Assembly (NCBI RefSeq): GCF_025252405.1
Contig: NZ_CP104307.1
Span: forward strand, 1,054,001-1,118,000
Origin: Flavobacterium sp. TR2
GTDB taxonomy: Bacteria; Bacteroidota; Bacteroidia; Flavobacteriales; Flavobacteriaceae
Length of the DNA: 64,000 nt
Direction of reading: 5' to 3'
Positions 45,594 through 54,227 of the stretch are shown one piece after another. The translations under genes and the position numbers were made by a program. Position 1 is the stretch's first letter. Each line of letters begins with the position of its first letter. The notes below the pieces were generated by a model. That model saw only the letters and a list, made by a program, of their open reading frames with translations. It was not told the origin of the DNA and ran no database searches.

Positions 45594-46076
45594 TTATTTT
45601 ATGTAATCTTCTGCTTGATAAGCATCAATAGGAAAATTTTCTTCTGTTACCGATTTATAAAAGAAAGTTCCAATACTCATTTTTAGATCAATGTAAACTT
45701 TGTTTAAATCTTCAATATTTTCTTCTTCCCAAAGAATGTCATGAAAAATATATCCAACATTCAGTGTTTTAGTATTTACAACAATTGGATCGCCATTTGC
45801 ACCTGAACCAATTATAAGTAAATCTTTTTTATAGATTTCCTTGTTCTCCTCTTCAAGATTTTCTATTCTAATTCTATTTACGCAATTAAAATATATGCTT
45901 CTAAAATGGATATCTTCTCTAAAGGAAAATGCTTTAAAAAAAGTTATTAAATCTTTAGATAGATTTAAGCTTTCAAGAAATTCAATAATTTTATCTGTTA
46001 CTTTTACTACATCATTTTTGAAATCAAAACCTTGAATTTTTAAAGCTTGTTTAAAAAGTGATTGATCTAAATTCAT
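45594..46076 (-). CDS. SUKH/SMI1-KNR4-like protein inside the pigment operon
   Basis: A 160-residue soluble protein whose C-terminal half has the SMI1/KNR4 (SUKH) pattern: LLIIGSGANGDPIVVNTKT followed by VGYIFHDILWEEEN. SUKH proteins are often immunity proteins against toxin domains. Nothing relates it to pigment chemistry. It starts 31 nt after the preceding ketosynthase and ends 1 nt before the half-ketosynthase gene, with high Asn/Ile/Lys content. It looks like a later arrival in the operon. Confidence 0.65.
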   Translation of the reverse strand: MNLDQSLFKQALKIQGFDFKNDVVKVTDKIIEFLESLNLSKDLITFFKAFSFREDIHFRSIYFNCVNRIRIENLEEENKEIYKKDLLIIGSGANGDPIVVNTKTLNVGYIFHDILWEEENIEDLNKVYIDLKMSIGTFFYKSVTEENFPIDAYQAEDYIK

Positions 46077-46107
46077 GATATTTAAATTTTGAGCTTGTAA
46101 GGAAAAT

Positions 46108-47256
46108 TTACAAGTTGGATTTCACTTTCTCAAAAACCACAGCCGTATTACAACCTCCAAATCCAGAAGCCGTTTTCAAAAAATATTTAATAGTTGCGTC
46201 TCCGTTTTTCTCAATCACATTGATAGCTTCACTAATTCCAATTTCATCAAAACCTTTCGATTCAAAAAGTTTATTTTGATTGGTAGATTCAATCGCAATT
46301 ACGGTTTCCAATAATCCAGAAGCGCCTAACGTATGACCGTAAAATCCTTTTAAACTATTCACGGGAACATTTTGCAAATCTAAACGAGTTAATGCAATTG
46401 CCTCCATTTCGTCATTGTAAGGCGTTGCGGTTCCGTGTGCTGAAATATAATCTAATTTGTTGGCTTCAATTTGTGCTTCTTTTAAAGCATTCTGTATGCT
46501 TCTGAACAAACCTTCACCTGTTCTTGAAGGCCCAGAAATATGATTGGCATCGTTGATCGAACTGTCGCCAAGTACTTTTATTTTAGCGTTTTTGGCTTCC
46601 GCCGAAACTAAAACAGCTGCTGTTGCTTCGCCTAAACTTACGCCTGTTCTATTTTTAGAATACGGTTTGCAAGGCAGTTCGCTCATGGCTTGAAAAGCAT
46701 TAAAACCAGACAATACAAATTCTGAAACTTCGTCGCCTGCCACCACAAAAATATTGTCGTATAGTTCAGACTGAATCATTCTCTTGGCAATAGAAACAGC
46801 CAGAATTCCAGAAACGCAGGCATTTGAAACTACAATTGGCTGGGTTTGGAAGCCGAAGAAATCACCAACTTTTTTTGATAAAACATCTAAATGTGCGTTG
46901 TTGAAACTTTCTTCAGAATCATTTGCCAAAGCGGTTACATTTCCTTTTGTAGTAGAAAGTATAAAAGCGGTTTTTGAGTTTAGTTCGGCTTTTGAATTTT
47001 TGATAATCGGCTCCAAAGCCAAAATCATCATTTTCTCTAAACGGGAATATTTTGTCTCAGTGCTGATTTTTGCAAAAGCACCGTTTATTTTTTTATCAGA
47101 AATAATCGAAGCATAAAAGGGATTCGGCATCAAAGTAACATCACTATGAAGCTGAATTCCCGAATCACCACGCAAAATCGCTTCGATGTTTGTTTCAACA
47201 TCAAAACCTAAAGGCGTGATACAATTCATTTGTGTGATGTATATTTCTTTTGTCAT
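46108..47256 (-). CDS. Beta-ketoacyl-ACP synthase
   Basis: A 382-residue condensing enzyme with Cys147 (VSNACVSGILAV), His274 (AHGTATPYND) and His308 (GFYGHTLGASG) all kept. The family relates to initiating or extending ketosynthases of aryl polyene clusters. It overlaps the unknown lipoprotein gene before it by 4 nt. Third ketosynthase-like gene of this half of the cluster; its chain specificity cannot be read from sequence. Confidence 0.9.
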   Translation of the reverse strand: MTKEIYITQMNCITPLGFDVETNIEAILRGDSGIQLHSDVTLMPNPFYASIISDKKINGAFAKISTETKYSRLEKMMILALEPIIKNSKAELNSKTAFILSTTKGNVTALANDSEESFNNAHLDVLSKKVGDFFGFQTQPIVVSNACVSGILAVSIAKRMIQSELYDNIFVVAGDEVSEFVLSGFNAFQAMSELPCKPYSKNRTGVSLGEATAAVLVSAEAKNAKIKVLGDSSINDANHISGPSRTGEGLFRSIQNALKEAQIEANKLDYISAHGTATPYNDEMEAIALTRLDLQNVPVNSLKGFYGHTLGASGLLETVIAIESTNQNKLFESKGFDEIGISEAINVIEKNGDATIKYFLKTASGFGGCNTAVVFEKVKSNL

Positions 47257-47966
47257 TTATCAAGTTTAAAATAAAATTCACCATATTTCTCCTCGCTTTC
47301 GTTTATATCACTGAGGTCTTTAGTGAGCATATCTTTGTCTTTAATTTCGTAAAAAATTTCTTTTGATTTTGTCTCTGGTTTATCTATTCCGTGCCAGATC
47401 AAATATACCTTTTCAAAAGAATTATTTGTCTTTGAAAGACTATCTGTTTTTATAATCTTATTTTCAAGGAATGAAGTTAGGAAGTAATTGTTGTTGTCTT
47501 TTGAAATAATATATAGATTATCCGAATAATGTATGTTTGTACAACTTCCAAGATTAAGATAATAGCCATATATAGTATGATTATTTAAAGGTGTTGTTTT
47601 TTTTATAGCTTTAAAATCACTAATCTGTTTATCAAATTCTTTTTTTACTTGGCCAAAAGGAAAAATTTTGATTTCAATATTTTCACTATAAAGTTCTTTC
47701 TCCGAATATACGAGGCAGTAAGGCTGGCTTTTGAACTTTAATATCGTTTTTGCTTTTCCTTGTATCTCTTTATGTTTTGAATAAAAGTTTTTTATCAAGA
47801 CTTCTATTGCTTTGTTATCCAGTGTTTTATTAGTTTCGATTATCAAAGCCGGAATATAATATTTATTATTTCCATAATATAAAGTCGAGTTTTGTGCATT
47901 GTTTTTATTGCAGCAAATCAAACTCAGAAATAAGATGAAAAAATTAAATTTAGGTATTAAGTTCAT
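47253..47966 (-). CDS. Lipoprotein-like protein of unknown function
   Basis: A 237-residue protein with a hydrophobic N-terminus ending SLICCNKNNAQ; Cys18 or Cys19 may be lipidated. The remainder is Lys-, Asn- and Ile-rich with no recognised motif. It sits between the thioesterase and a ketosynthase (4-nt overlap with the latter). Its composition, more A+T-rich and Asn/Lys-rich than the biosynthetic genes, suggests an insertion into the operon, like the SUKH-like gene. Confidence 0.62.
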   Translation of the reverse strand: MNLIPKFNFFILFLSLICCNKNNAQNSTLYYGNNKYYIPALIIETNKTLDNKAIEVLIKNFYSKHKEIQGKAKTILKFKSQPYCLVYSEKELYSENIEIKIFPFGQVKKEFDKQISDFKAIKKTTPLNNHTIYGYYLNLGSCTNIHYSDNLYIISKDNNNYFLTSFLENKIIKTDSLSKTNNSFEKVYLIWHGIDKPETKSKEIFYEIKDKDMLTKDLSDINESEEKYGEFYFKLDK

Positions 47967-47988
47967 ATTGTTTTTGATTTAAAATATT

Positions 47989-48438
47989 TTACTTCAACAA
48001 CCCTACTTTCCTTTTCCATTCCTCATAAAAAGGAGGATTCGTTAGCATTAAATTTCCTTCTTTATCTAAAAAAACCTGAGTCGTTTCGCCAGTGCAAGCA
48101 ATTTCGCCTTGAGCATCAATAATCTTAAAACGATAAATTATTTTTGCGGCCGGAGTATCAACAACTGTGGTTTCGATTGTGACAACATCGCCGTAGCGCA
48201 GAGACAATTTATGTTCGCATTTTGATTTTACAATTGGCGTTGTGTAACCCGTTTTTGCAATATCTAAATACGTAAGTCCGTGTTGGCGTCCAAAGGCTTC
48301 GCGTCCATCTTCGAAATAAGTAATATAATGACCGTGCCAAACAATTCCAAGCGGATCAGTTTCGTTAAAACGAATTCTGATTTCGTGTGAAACGGTTAGA
48401 TCTGTAGCTTCTTTAAACTGCTCTTTTCTTTTTATCAT
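47989..48438 (-). CDS. YbgC-type acyl-CoA/ACP thioesterase
   Basis: A 149-residue hotdog thioesterase of the 4HBT family with RFNETDPLGIVWHGHYITYF (about residues 23-42), the catalytic Asp in this motif. It could release or edit acyl chains from a carrier protein. Its start lies within the 3' end of the ABC permease gene (26-nt overlap), so the two are co-translated. Confidence 0.88.
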   Translation of the reverse strand: MIKRKEQFKEATDLTVSHEIRIRFNETDPLGIVWHGHYITYFEDGREAFGRQHGLTYLDIAKTGYTTPIVKSKCEHKLSLRYGDVVTIETTVVDTPAAKIIYRFKIIDAQGEIACTGETTQVFLDKEGNLMLTNPPFYEEWKRKVGLLK

Positions 48439-49696
48439 AAAATAATGCGATGGAAGTGGTAATAATGAAAAACAAAAATAATAAACTTATTCTTGGTATG
48501 ATTTCGACGAAAGATACGTTGCGTAATAAAACATCATAAAAAGCCTCTAATCCCCAGTTCATTGGAGAAGATTTGGCAATAAACTGCATAATTTTTGGCA
48601 TCGCAAAAACAGGAACCCAAACGCCTCCAATTGCCGCTAAAATAATCACACTTGTAGCACCGAAAGGAGCTGATTGTTCTTGCGTGCTTGCTACAGTTCC
48701 TAATAAAATTCCGAATCCGATGGCTGCAAAACCTGAAAATAATGCCACAACACTGGTTAAAAAGAAATGTCCTTCGATGTTTAAAGAAGGCAATCCGATG
48801 GATGGAAATAAGAAAACAGCAACGGCAACCATCATGTAAAACTGAATCATACAGATGATAGAGTAGGTAATGGTTTTTCCAATAATGACAACTAAATTAG
48901 AAACAGGATTGGTTCTTAATCGAACAAAAGTTCCTTGCGATTTTTCTTTTACAATATTGATAGATAACGGAATGACAATAAAAAAGATGGCAAAAAGTGT
49001 CCACGCGGGAACGTTGTGCTGAACTGAATTTGGACGAACTTCTTTGTTGTTGATTCTCGGAATTATTTCTTTGAAAGTAATAAAATTCTTTTGTTCAAAA
49101 TCGATTGTTTCTTCTCCTAGCTGTTTTTGAAAAGTGCTGTAAATCGATTTGGTTTCAATCTGCGAAATCATTTTGTCGATCGAACTCATAACGGCATTTT
49201 TAAAACTCATCTGAACCGCTGGATCAAAATACAGTTTTACTTCTTTTTCTTTAATGATACGCTGAGGTTCTGAAGCTGAAGTGCTGTCGGTCAATCCTAA
49301 ATTGCTGACGATTTTCTCTACATTCTGATTTACTTTTTCCTGTAAATCTGAACTTAAGTTTTCTGGAATTACAATTGCGAGTTGAAATTTTCCTTTGTAC
49401 ACATTTTCTTTGGCCATTTCTTCTGTAATCGGTTTATGGTCAATTTGTGTTACAATGATAAAATTTTTGCTTTTTTCTAAATTTTCAAAAACGGTTTTGG
49501 AAACAGATCCTTTGTCTTTATCGACCAAAAGAATCTGAATTTTAGAATCGGTTACCGCCTTAAAAGTGCTGTCTTGAATTAAGGTTACGGCAATGACCAA
49601 AACCAAAGGCATGACAAACAAAATGATCAGTCCGCCTAAATCTCTTTTTAGCAAAAGGAATTCTTTTACTATCGACATCCAAATTTTATATATCAT
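48413..49696 (-). CDS. ABC-2 type transporter permease
   Basis: A 427-residue protein with one N-terminal helix (about 20-40), a large extracytoplasmic domain and five C-terminal helices, the YhgE/ABC-2 exporter layout. The SQGTFVRLRTNPVSNL loop and STQEQSAPFGATS are typical. With the ATPase encoded before it (11-nt overlap) it makes an exporter that may carry a pigment intermediate or lipid. Confidence 0.88.
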   Translation of the reverse strand: MIYKIWMSIVKEFLLLKRDLGGLIILFVMPLVLVIAVTLIQDSTFKAVTDSKIQILLVDKDKGSVSKTVFENLEKSKNFIIVTQIDHKPITEEMAKENVYKGKFQLAIVIPENLSSDLQEKVNQNVEKIVSNLGLTDSTSASEPQRIIKEKEVKLYFDPAVQMSFKNAVMSSIDKMISQIETKSIYSTFQKQLGEETIDFEQKNFITFKEIIPRINNKEVRPNSVQHNVPAWTLFAIFFIVIPLSINIVKEKSQGTFVRLRTNPVSNLVVIIGKTITYSIICMIQFYMMVAVAVFLFPSIGLPSLNIEGHFFLTSVVALFSGFAAIGFGILLGTVASTQEQSAPFGATSVIILAAIGGVWVPVFAMPKIMQFIAKSSPMNWGLEAFYDVLLRNVSFVEIIPRISLLFLFFIITTSIALFYDKKKRAV

Positions 49697-50438
49697 CTCT
49701 CAACGCTTTACCAGTTAATGAAATAAAAACATCTTCGAGATTTCGGGCATCTTTTGTAGATTCAATTAATGCCGACGGAGTTGCCTGCGCATAAATCTGT
49801 CCTTGATCTAAAATGGCAATTTGAGAACAAAAATCTTCGGCCTCAGCCAAATGATGCGAGGTATAAATAATAGTTGTTCCGTTTTGGTTCAACACTTTTA
49901 AATAATCGATAATGGCAGTTTTAGAATGTACATCGACACCAACTGTTGGTTCGTCCAAAAATAAAACTTTCGGATTATGCAGAATTCCTGCGATCAGGTT
50001 GACACGGCGTTTCATTCCGCCCGAAAAGGTCTGAACTTGTTTATCGGCAAATTTCAATAGACCTAAAAGATCAAGAGTTTCGATTACTTTATCTTTTAAA
50101 TCAGAACCTTTTAAACCATACATACTTCCAAAATAAAGCAGATTTTCTCTTGCTGTTAAAGTCGGATACAAAGCATATTCTTGAGGTACAACGCCTATGA
50201 TTTTTTTAATTTTTGAAGCATGATGCTGATAGTCTAAACCATCAATTGTAAAATGTCCCGAAGTTGGCTTAACCAATCCGCAGAGCATAGAAATCAAGGT
50301 TGTTTTTCCGGCACCGTTTGGACCAAGCAATCCAAAAATCTGACCTTCATTAATATTTAGCGAAACATTGTTCAAAGAATACATTTCTGCATTTTTGTAC
50401 TTTTTCGAAAGGGATTCTATTTGAATGATAGACTGCAA
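49686..50438 (-). CDS. ABC transporter ATP-binding protein (flexirubin cluster)
   Basis: A 250-residue ATPase with Walker A GPNGAGKTT (39-47), signature FSGGMKRRV (138-146) and Walker B VLFLDEPTVG (158-167), of the drug/lipid-export subclass. The start is TTG at 50438. Overlaps the permease start by 11 nt and follows the BtrH-like gene by 9 nt. Confidence 0.9.
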   Translation of the reverse strand: MQSIIQIESLSKKYKNAEMYSLNNVSLNINEGQIFGLLGPNGAGKTTLISMLCGLVKPTSGHFTIDGLDYQHHASKIKKIIGVVPQEYALYPTLTARENLLYFGSMYGLKGSDLKDKVIETLDLLGLLKFADKQVQTFSGGMKRRVNLIAGILHNPKVLFLDEPTVGVDVHSKTAIIDYLKVLNQNGTTIIYTSHHLAEAEDFCSQIAILDQGQIYAQATPSALIESTKDARNLEDVFISLTGKALRDDI

Positions 50439-50447
50439 AATAGTGTT

Positions 50448-51446
50448 TTAGCTGATCGCTTTTTTTAATTTTTTGAAAAAGATTTCTTCTCTATTGGCAA
50501 TGTCCAAAAGTTCATCGGCAATAGTATTGTAGGCATCTTCTTTGGCACTTCTGTTTTTGTAAATACGCGAAGCTTCAACAGCAAAATCTCGCCATGAATC
50601 TCCAATTTTTGTCATTTCTTTCGAAAGTTCTTTCAGCTCTTCATTACCTAAAATAACCGAAGCTTCCTGTAAAAATGCGGCATAAATAAAACGGAAGCCA
50701 CCGCCACCCGTTCCAATTTCTTCCTGCATACGAACCATTTGCGCTAGATAATGATTTGCTTTTCTAACACCATGTTTTTTAGGCCATTTACGAATCTGGC
50801 GAGAAACCATTTTGATCCCGCGAACACCTACAATAGGCATTGGCGCAAGCATATCTCTGCACGTATTTTTGATTCCTTTAATGATGGCGCTTTTTAAATC
50901 GACTTCTTTTGGAATCTGAATCGGATAGTACATTTGTCCCCGAGGCGCAAAAGCTCCTTTGGCAAAACGCACTTTATTCATGTCTTCGTATGTTAAAGTC
51001 GTAACGGTCTCCATTACAGGATCGCTCACTAAATATTCGGTTTCAGTTTTTCCGTAAACGACTAAATTGTGCGCGTTGAAATGAAAACGATATTCGTCTG
51101 GGAAATAACTTAAATTGTAAACGCCAACCTGTAATCCGGTTGGGATATTATTTTTTAAATTTTCGTCTAAAGCTTTATTGGCATTTGCGATAGAAGAAAA
51201 TTTTTGTCTTTTTATTTTTAAATTTAAACGGGTTGCCACTTTATTGAAAATCTGTCCTGGTAAAGTTCTGTAACTGATTGCCGGTGCATGATTAACTTTT
51301 ATAAAAGGCAGATATACAAAAAACAATCCAGAGCCAATACCAAAAACCATCGGTTCGCTAATGTTTAGTCCGCTATTTTTAAGCAGATTTGACGCTACTC
51401 CATTCTCGCAATGAGCAGACTGATGATGTGTGAAAGTTAATTCCAT
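50448..51446 (-). CDS. BtrH-N-domain protein, possible acyl-ACP-dependent acyltransferase
   Basis: A 332-residue protein whose N-terminus matches the BtrH N-terminal domain, a cysteine-protease-like fold; BtrH in butirosin synthesis moves an acyl group from a carrier protein to an amine. The likely nucleophile is Cys13 in HCENGVASNLL, with His127-Asn-region (FHFNAHNLVVYG) as partner. In this cluster it is a plausible enzyme for moving the polyene acyl chain from carrier protein to the resorcinol or another acceptor. It follows the next small gene without a gap. Confidence 0.8.
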   Translation of the reverse strand: MELTFTHHQSAHCENGVASNLLKNSGLNISEPMVFGIGSGLFFVYLPFIKVNHAPAISYRTLPGQIFNKVATRLNLKIKRQKFSSIANANKALDENLKNNIPTGLQVGVYNLSYFPDEYRFHFNAHNLVVYGKTETEYLVSDPVMETVTTLTYEDMNKVRFAKGAFAPRGQMYYPIQIPKEVDLKSAIIKGIKNTCRDMLAPMPIVGVRGIKMVSRQIRKWPKKHGVRKANHYLAQMVRMQEEIGTGGGGFRFIYAAFLQEASVILGNEELKELSKEMTKIGDSWRDFAVEASRIYKNRSAKEDAYNTIADELLDIANREEIFFKKLKKAIS

Positions 51447-51851
51447 TTATTGGGTAATGCTGTTTTTTAATTCTTCGATTGATATTCCAAAAGTATCAGC
51501 ATATTTTTTCAGGATTTTATCGTTTAGTTTGGCAAAAACGCTTGGTTTAAAATGTCTTTTTACACGCCATTTCCAAAACCCGACATAACTGGATAATATG
51601 TTAAGATCCATTTTATTGGCCTCCATAAAATACACAATAGGACTTGCCTCGCCATCTAAAACCTGTTGTTTGGCATCGGCAATTCGTTCGTTTATTTCAT
51701 CAATAGAATTTGAAAGCGCTATTGTTTTAGGTTCCCAGCCTGTACTTAATGTTGTGGTATAATTGCCGTTTTCATCTGTCGCATACAAAAGTTCTTTAAC
51801 GTTGTTTTTCGTTAAGTTGCTTTGATCCTGAGGTACTTTATCTTTTTCCAT
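51447..51851 (-). CDS. Conserved-looking small protein paired with the BtrH-like gene
   Basis: A 134-residue soluble protein (EPKTIALSNSIDEINERIAD, then SPIVYFMEANKMDLNILSSY). It has no signal peptide or catalytic motif that I recognise. It abuts the BtrH-like gene with no spacer, so the two products may act together. Confidence 0.7.
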   Translation of the reverse strand: MEKDKVPQDQSNLTKNNVKELLYATDENGNYTTTLSTGWEPKTIALSNSIDEINERIADAKQQVLDGEASPIVYFMEANKMDLNILSSYVGFWKWRVKRHFKPSVFAKLNDKILKKYADTFGISIEELKNSITQ

Positions 51852-51860
51852 TTTGCTAAT

Positions 51861-52181
51861 TTAATTTATTAGAAATATGCAGATTGAAACTATACATAAG
51901 CTAATTATTAAAAATCCAAGATTTGTGAAAGCTAAAATTCGCTTTTTCTTCACGAAAAAATAAATCATTTCTATCAATAACCCAAAATAGAAAAAAAAAG
52001 TGATGAATAGTGTTAAAACAAACATTCCTAGACCTGCATCGGTATGTCTATGTTGGTCTTGATCGCAAAGCGAATGCGGATCATAAATGAAGCTCCAAAA
52101 CAAGACTAATAATCCAAACAATGACAATAAAACCCCGATTCGAATACCTAAATGTAAAATGACTTTTTTAAAATTATCCAA
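51861..52181 (-). CDS. Small membrane protein of the flexirubin cluster
   Basis: A 106-residue protein with three hydrophobic helices (about 11-30, 50-73, 84-104) and a central loop rich in His/Asp (DPHSLCDQDQHRHTD). The start is TTG at 52181, inside the last codons of the upstream dehydratase gene (8-nt overlap). Function unknown; its loop may bind metal, which is only a guess from composition. Confidence 0.65.
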   Translation of the reverse strand: MDNFKKVILHLGIRIGVLLSLFGLLVLFWSFIYDPHSLCDQDQHRHTDAGLGMFVLTLFITFFFYFGLLIEMIYFFVKKKRILAFTNLGFLIISLCIVSICIFLIN

Positions 52182-52638
52182 CTGAAACTGTTTTCTGAAT
52201 GAACAAGTTAATTTCGCATTCTAAGAGTATCTTATCTTCGACAGAACTTTTACAGCTCATCGTACATAAAGTGTAATCATCGCCAGTAAATTTCGAAACT
52301 AAATCTGCTTTGGTTATAATAGTATCGCCTACTTTTGGAAGCGCATGAATTTTTACATTCTTCAACGCGCTGATAAATCCAATTACATTTACGTTTTCAT
52401 TTTCAAGTCCGTTATCGTCAAAAAAGTATTTTTTTCCAACAATTGCCGAACAAGTCTGAGCGGTATTTTCTATTAAACCAGCCTCAATAAAAATATTGTT
52501 TTGGACAAAAATATTGTCTTCTTCGACAAGAAAAACAGTTTCTACTGAACTTGAATCAATATTCAAAATCAAATCCACCATAAGCATTGGCGCTCGGTGC
52601 GGTAAATAATTTTGTATGTCAACGGCAGTAGCTTTCAT
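52174..52638 (-). CDS. Hotdog dehydratase-like protein lacking the catalytic His
   Basis: A 154-residue FabZ-like hotdog protein (YLPHRAPMLMVDLIL at 11-25). In the active helix the acid Glu57 of EAGLIENTAQ is kept but the His position is Ile43. This mirrors the protein at 38555, which has His but no Glu, and suggests a mixed dimer. ApeI/ApeP in E. coli aryl polyene synthesis form such a dehydratase complex. Confidence 0.82.
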   Translation of the reverse strand: MKATAVDIQNYLPHRAPMLMVDLILNIDSSSVETVFLVEEDNIFVQNNIFIEAGLIENTAQTCSAIVGKKYFFDDNGLENENVNVIGFISALKNVKIHALPKVGDTIITKADLVSKFTGDDYTLCTMSCKSSVEDKILLECEINLFIQKTVSVG

Positions 52639-52646
52639 TATGGTTT

Positions 52647-53078
52647 TTATTTTGCCAAAACAGTTTTCATCTGTCCTCTGGCAATTTCTTCATTGTTTAA
52701 CGTCGTCACAATATCGACCAAAGTAATTCCTGCAAATTCCTGCAGAATTGTTACTTCAGACTGAATGATGTCGTTTGTTTTTGGAAGTCTCTTAATTTCA
52801 ATTTCTTTGATAGAACCAATGTAGCCGGTTGGGGCAATTTCGTTTTTCAAAAAATATTGATATCCTGTGTGCAAAGCCACAGATTGTGCCATATGTTCTA
52901 TTAATCCAGCTTCCAGAAAAGTATTTTCAGTAACAAAAATATTATTATTCTGAATTTCTAATCCAGCAACCAAAGAAGTTTCAGAATAAAAATGCATAGC
53001 ATCTACCATCACAAAAGGAAACTTTTGCGGCAATAAATTCTCTACCATTTCTTTTTCTAGAAGTGCCATTGTCTCCAT
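52647..53078 (-). CDS. Second hotdog dehydratase-like protein lacking the catalytic His
   Basis: A 143-residue paralogue of the downstream gene: QKFPFVMVDAMHF then IFVTENTFLEAGLIEHMAQ, with Glu61 present and Ile47 where FabZ has His. The ATG at 53078 overlaps the darB stop as TAATG; a longer frame from TTG 53084 and a later ATG at 53069 are possible. It could serve one of the two chains made by the cluster, the other paralogue the second. Confidence 0.8.
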   Translation of the reverse strand: METMALLEKEMVENLLPQKFPFVMVDAMHFYSETSLVAGLEIQNNNIFVTENTFLEAGLIEHMAQSVALHTGYQYFLKNEIAPTGYIGSIKEIEIKRLPKTNDIIQSEVTILQEFAGITLVDIVTTLNNEEIARGQMKTVLAK

Positions 53079-54211
53079 TAGCAAACTGTTAAATATGCAT
53101 ATGCAAAAGAAAATCTTCCGCTTTCTGGAACAGATAATAAAATTTTATCTCCTTTTTTCAAATTCCCTGAATTCAGTAATTCTTCAAGAGCCAGGTAAAT
53201 AGAGGCAGAGCCTACATTTCCAACTCGAGAAAGATTCATGAACCATTTATCATCGCTCATTCCGATACCTTTTTCATTTAAACCTTTTTTCAATCCTTCA
53301 ACAAAAAAGTTAGAAGAAACGTGAGGAATAAAGTATGTGATATCTTCCGATTTAATATTGTTTTTATCCATGGCGTCTTTCATGCTTTCTGCACCTTTAG
53401 ACAGGATAAATTCGTCTAATAATTTAACGTCTTGTTTTATAGAGAAAACAGACTCATTTAGCCATTGTTCTGGTGAATAATCGCTCCAACCTTTAATTTC
53501 TCCGTTTTCCAATTTATCACCTCCCGCATACATACAGGTTTCCAATTCGTATGCATACGAAAAAGCTTCCATCCATTCGATTTTTAGCGAAAGCGGACCT
53601 CTTGGTTTATTTTCTAATAAAAAAGCTCCTGCACCATCAGAAAGCATCCAGCGAAGAAAATCTTTTTTGAAAGCAATAATGGGCTGTTCTTCGAGGCTTT
53701 TTAAATTATCGGCCTCATGATTGTATTTTTGAGCATTCAGCCAGGTCGAAACTTTTTCAGACCCTGTACAGATTGCATTTTTTGAATTTCCAGATTTTAT
53801 AGAAAGAAAACCAAATTTAAGAGAGTTCATTCCGGCACAGCAAACTCCAGTTGAAGAGTTTAATTCTACCGATTTGTTTTTTAGCAGACCATGCACCATC
53901 GCAGCGTGCGAAGGCAGGAATATGTCGGGAGTTGAGGTTCCGCATGAAAGTACTTCTACATCTTGAGGCGTAAAATTTTCGTCGAATAACGGTAAAATTG
54001 CATTTCTTGTTAATTCGGCATTGCTGTGAGTGCTTTTTCCTTCTTTATCAACAGCGTAAAATCGGCTTGTAATTTTATTGTTGCGCAAAATAATACGTCT
54101 TGCCTTTGAAGCAGTATCATTGATAAGGCCCAAGTAAGCTTCCATTTCGTCATTTGAAATGGCTTCGTTTGGCAAATATTTTGCAGCTTTTGTAATATAT
54201 ACTTCAAACAT
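53078..54211 (-). CDS. darB: DarB-type ketosynthase III for dialkylresorcinol formation
   Basis: A 377-residue FabH-like enzyme with active Cys125 (GVCCAGMNSLKFG), His297 (FIPHVSSNFF) and Asn332 (RVGNVGSASIY). DarB condenses two beta-ketoacyl chains and closes the ring that becomes the dialkylresorcinol half of flexirubin. It follows darA by 16 nt, the same pair known from F. johnsoniae and Pseudomonas dar loci, which makes the call firm. Confidence 0.88.
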   Translation of the reverse strand: MFEVYITKAAKYLPNEAISNDEMEAYLGLINDTASKARRIILRNNKITSRFYAVDKEGKSTHSNAELTRNAILPLFDENFTPQDVEVLSCGTSTPDIFLPSHAAMVHGLLKNKSVELNSSTGVCCAGMNSLKFGFLSIKSGNSKNAICTGSEKVSTWLNAQKYNHEADNLKSLEEQPIIAFKKDFLRWMLSDGAGAFLLENKPRGPLSLKIEWMEAFSYAYELETCMYAGGDKLENGEIKGWSDYSPEQWLNESVFSIKQDVKLLDEFILSKGAESMKDAMDKNNIKSEDITYFIPHVSSNFFVEGLKKGLNEKGIGMSDDKWFMNLSRVGNVGSASIYLALEELLNSGNLKKGDKILLSVPESGRFSFAYAYLTVC

Positions 54212-54227
54212 AATCTAAATTTCGTCT

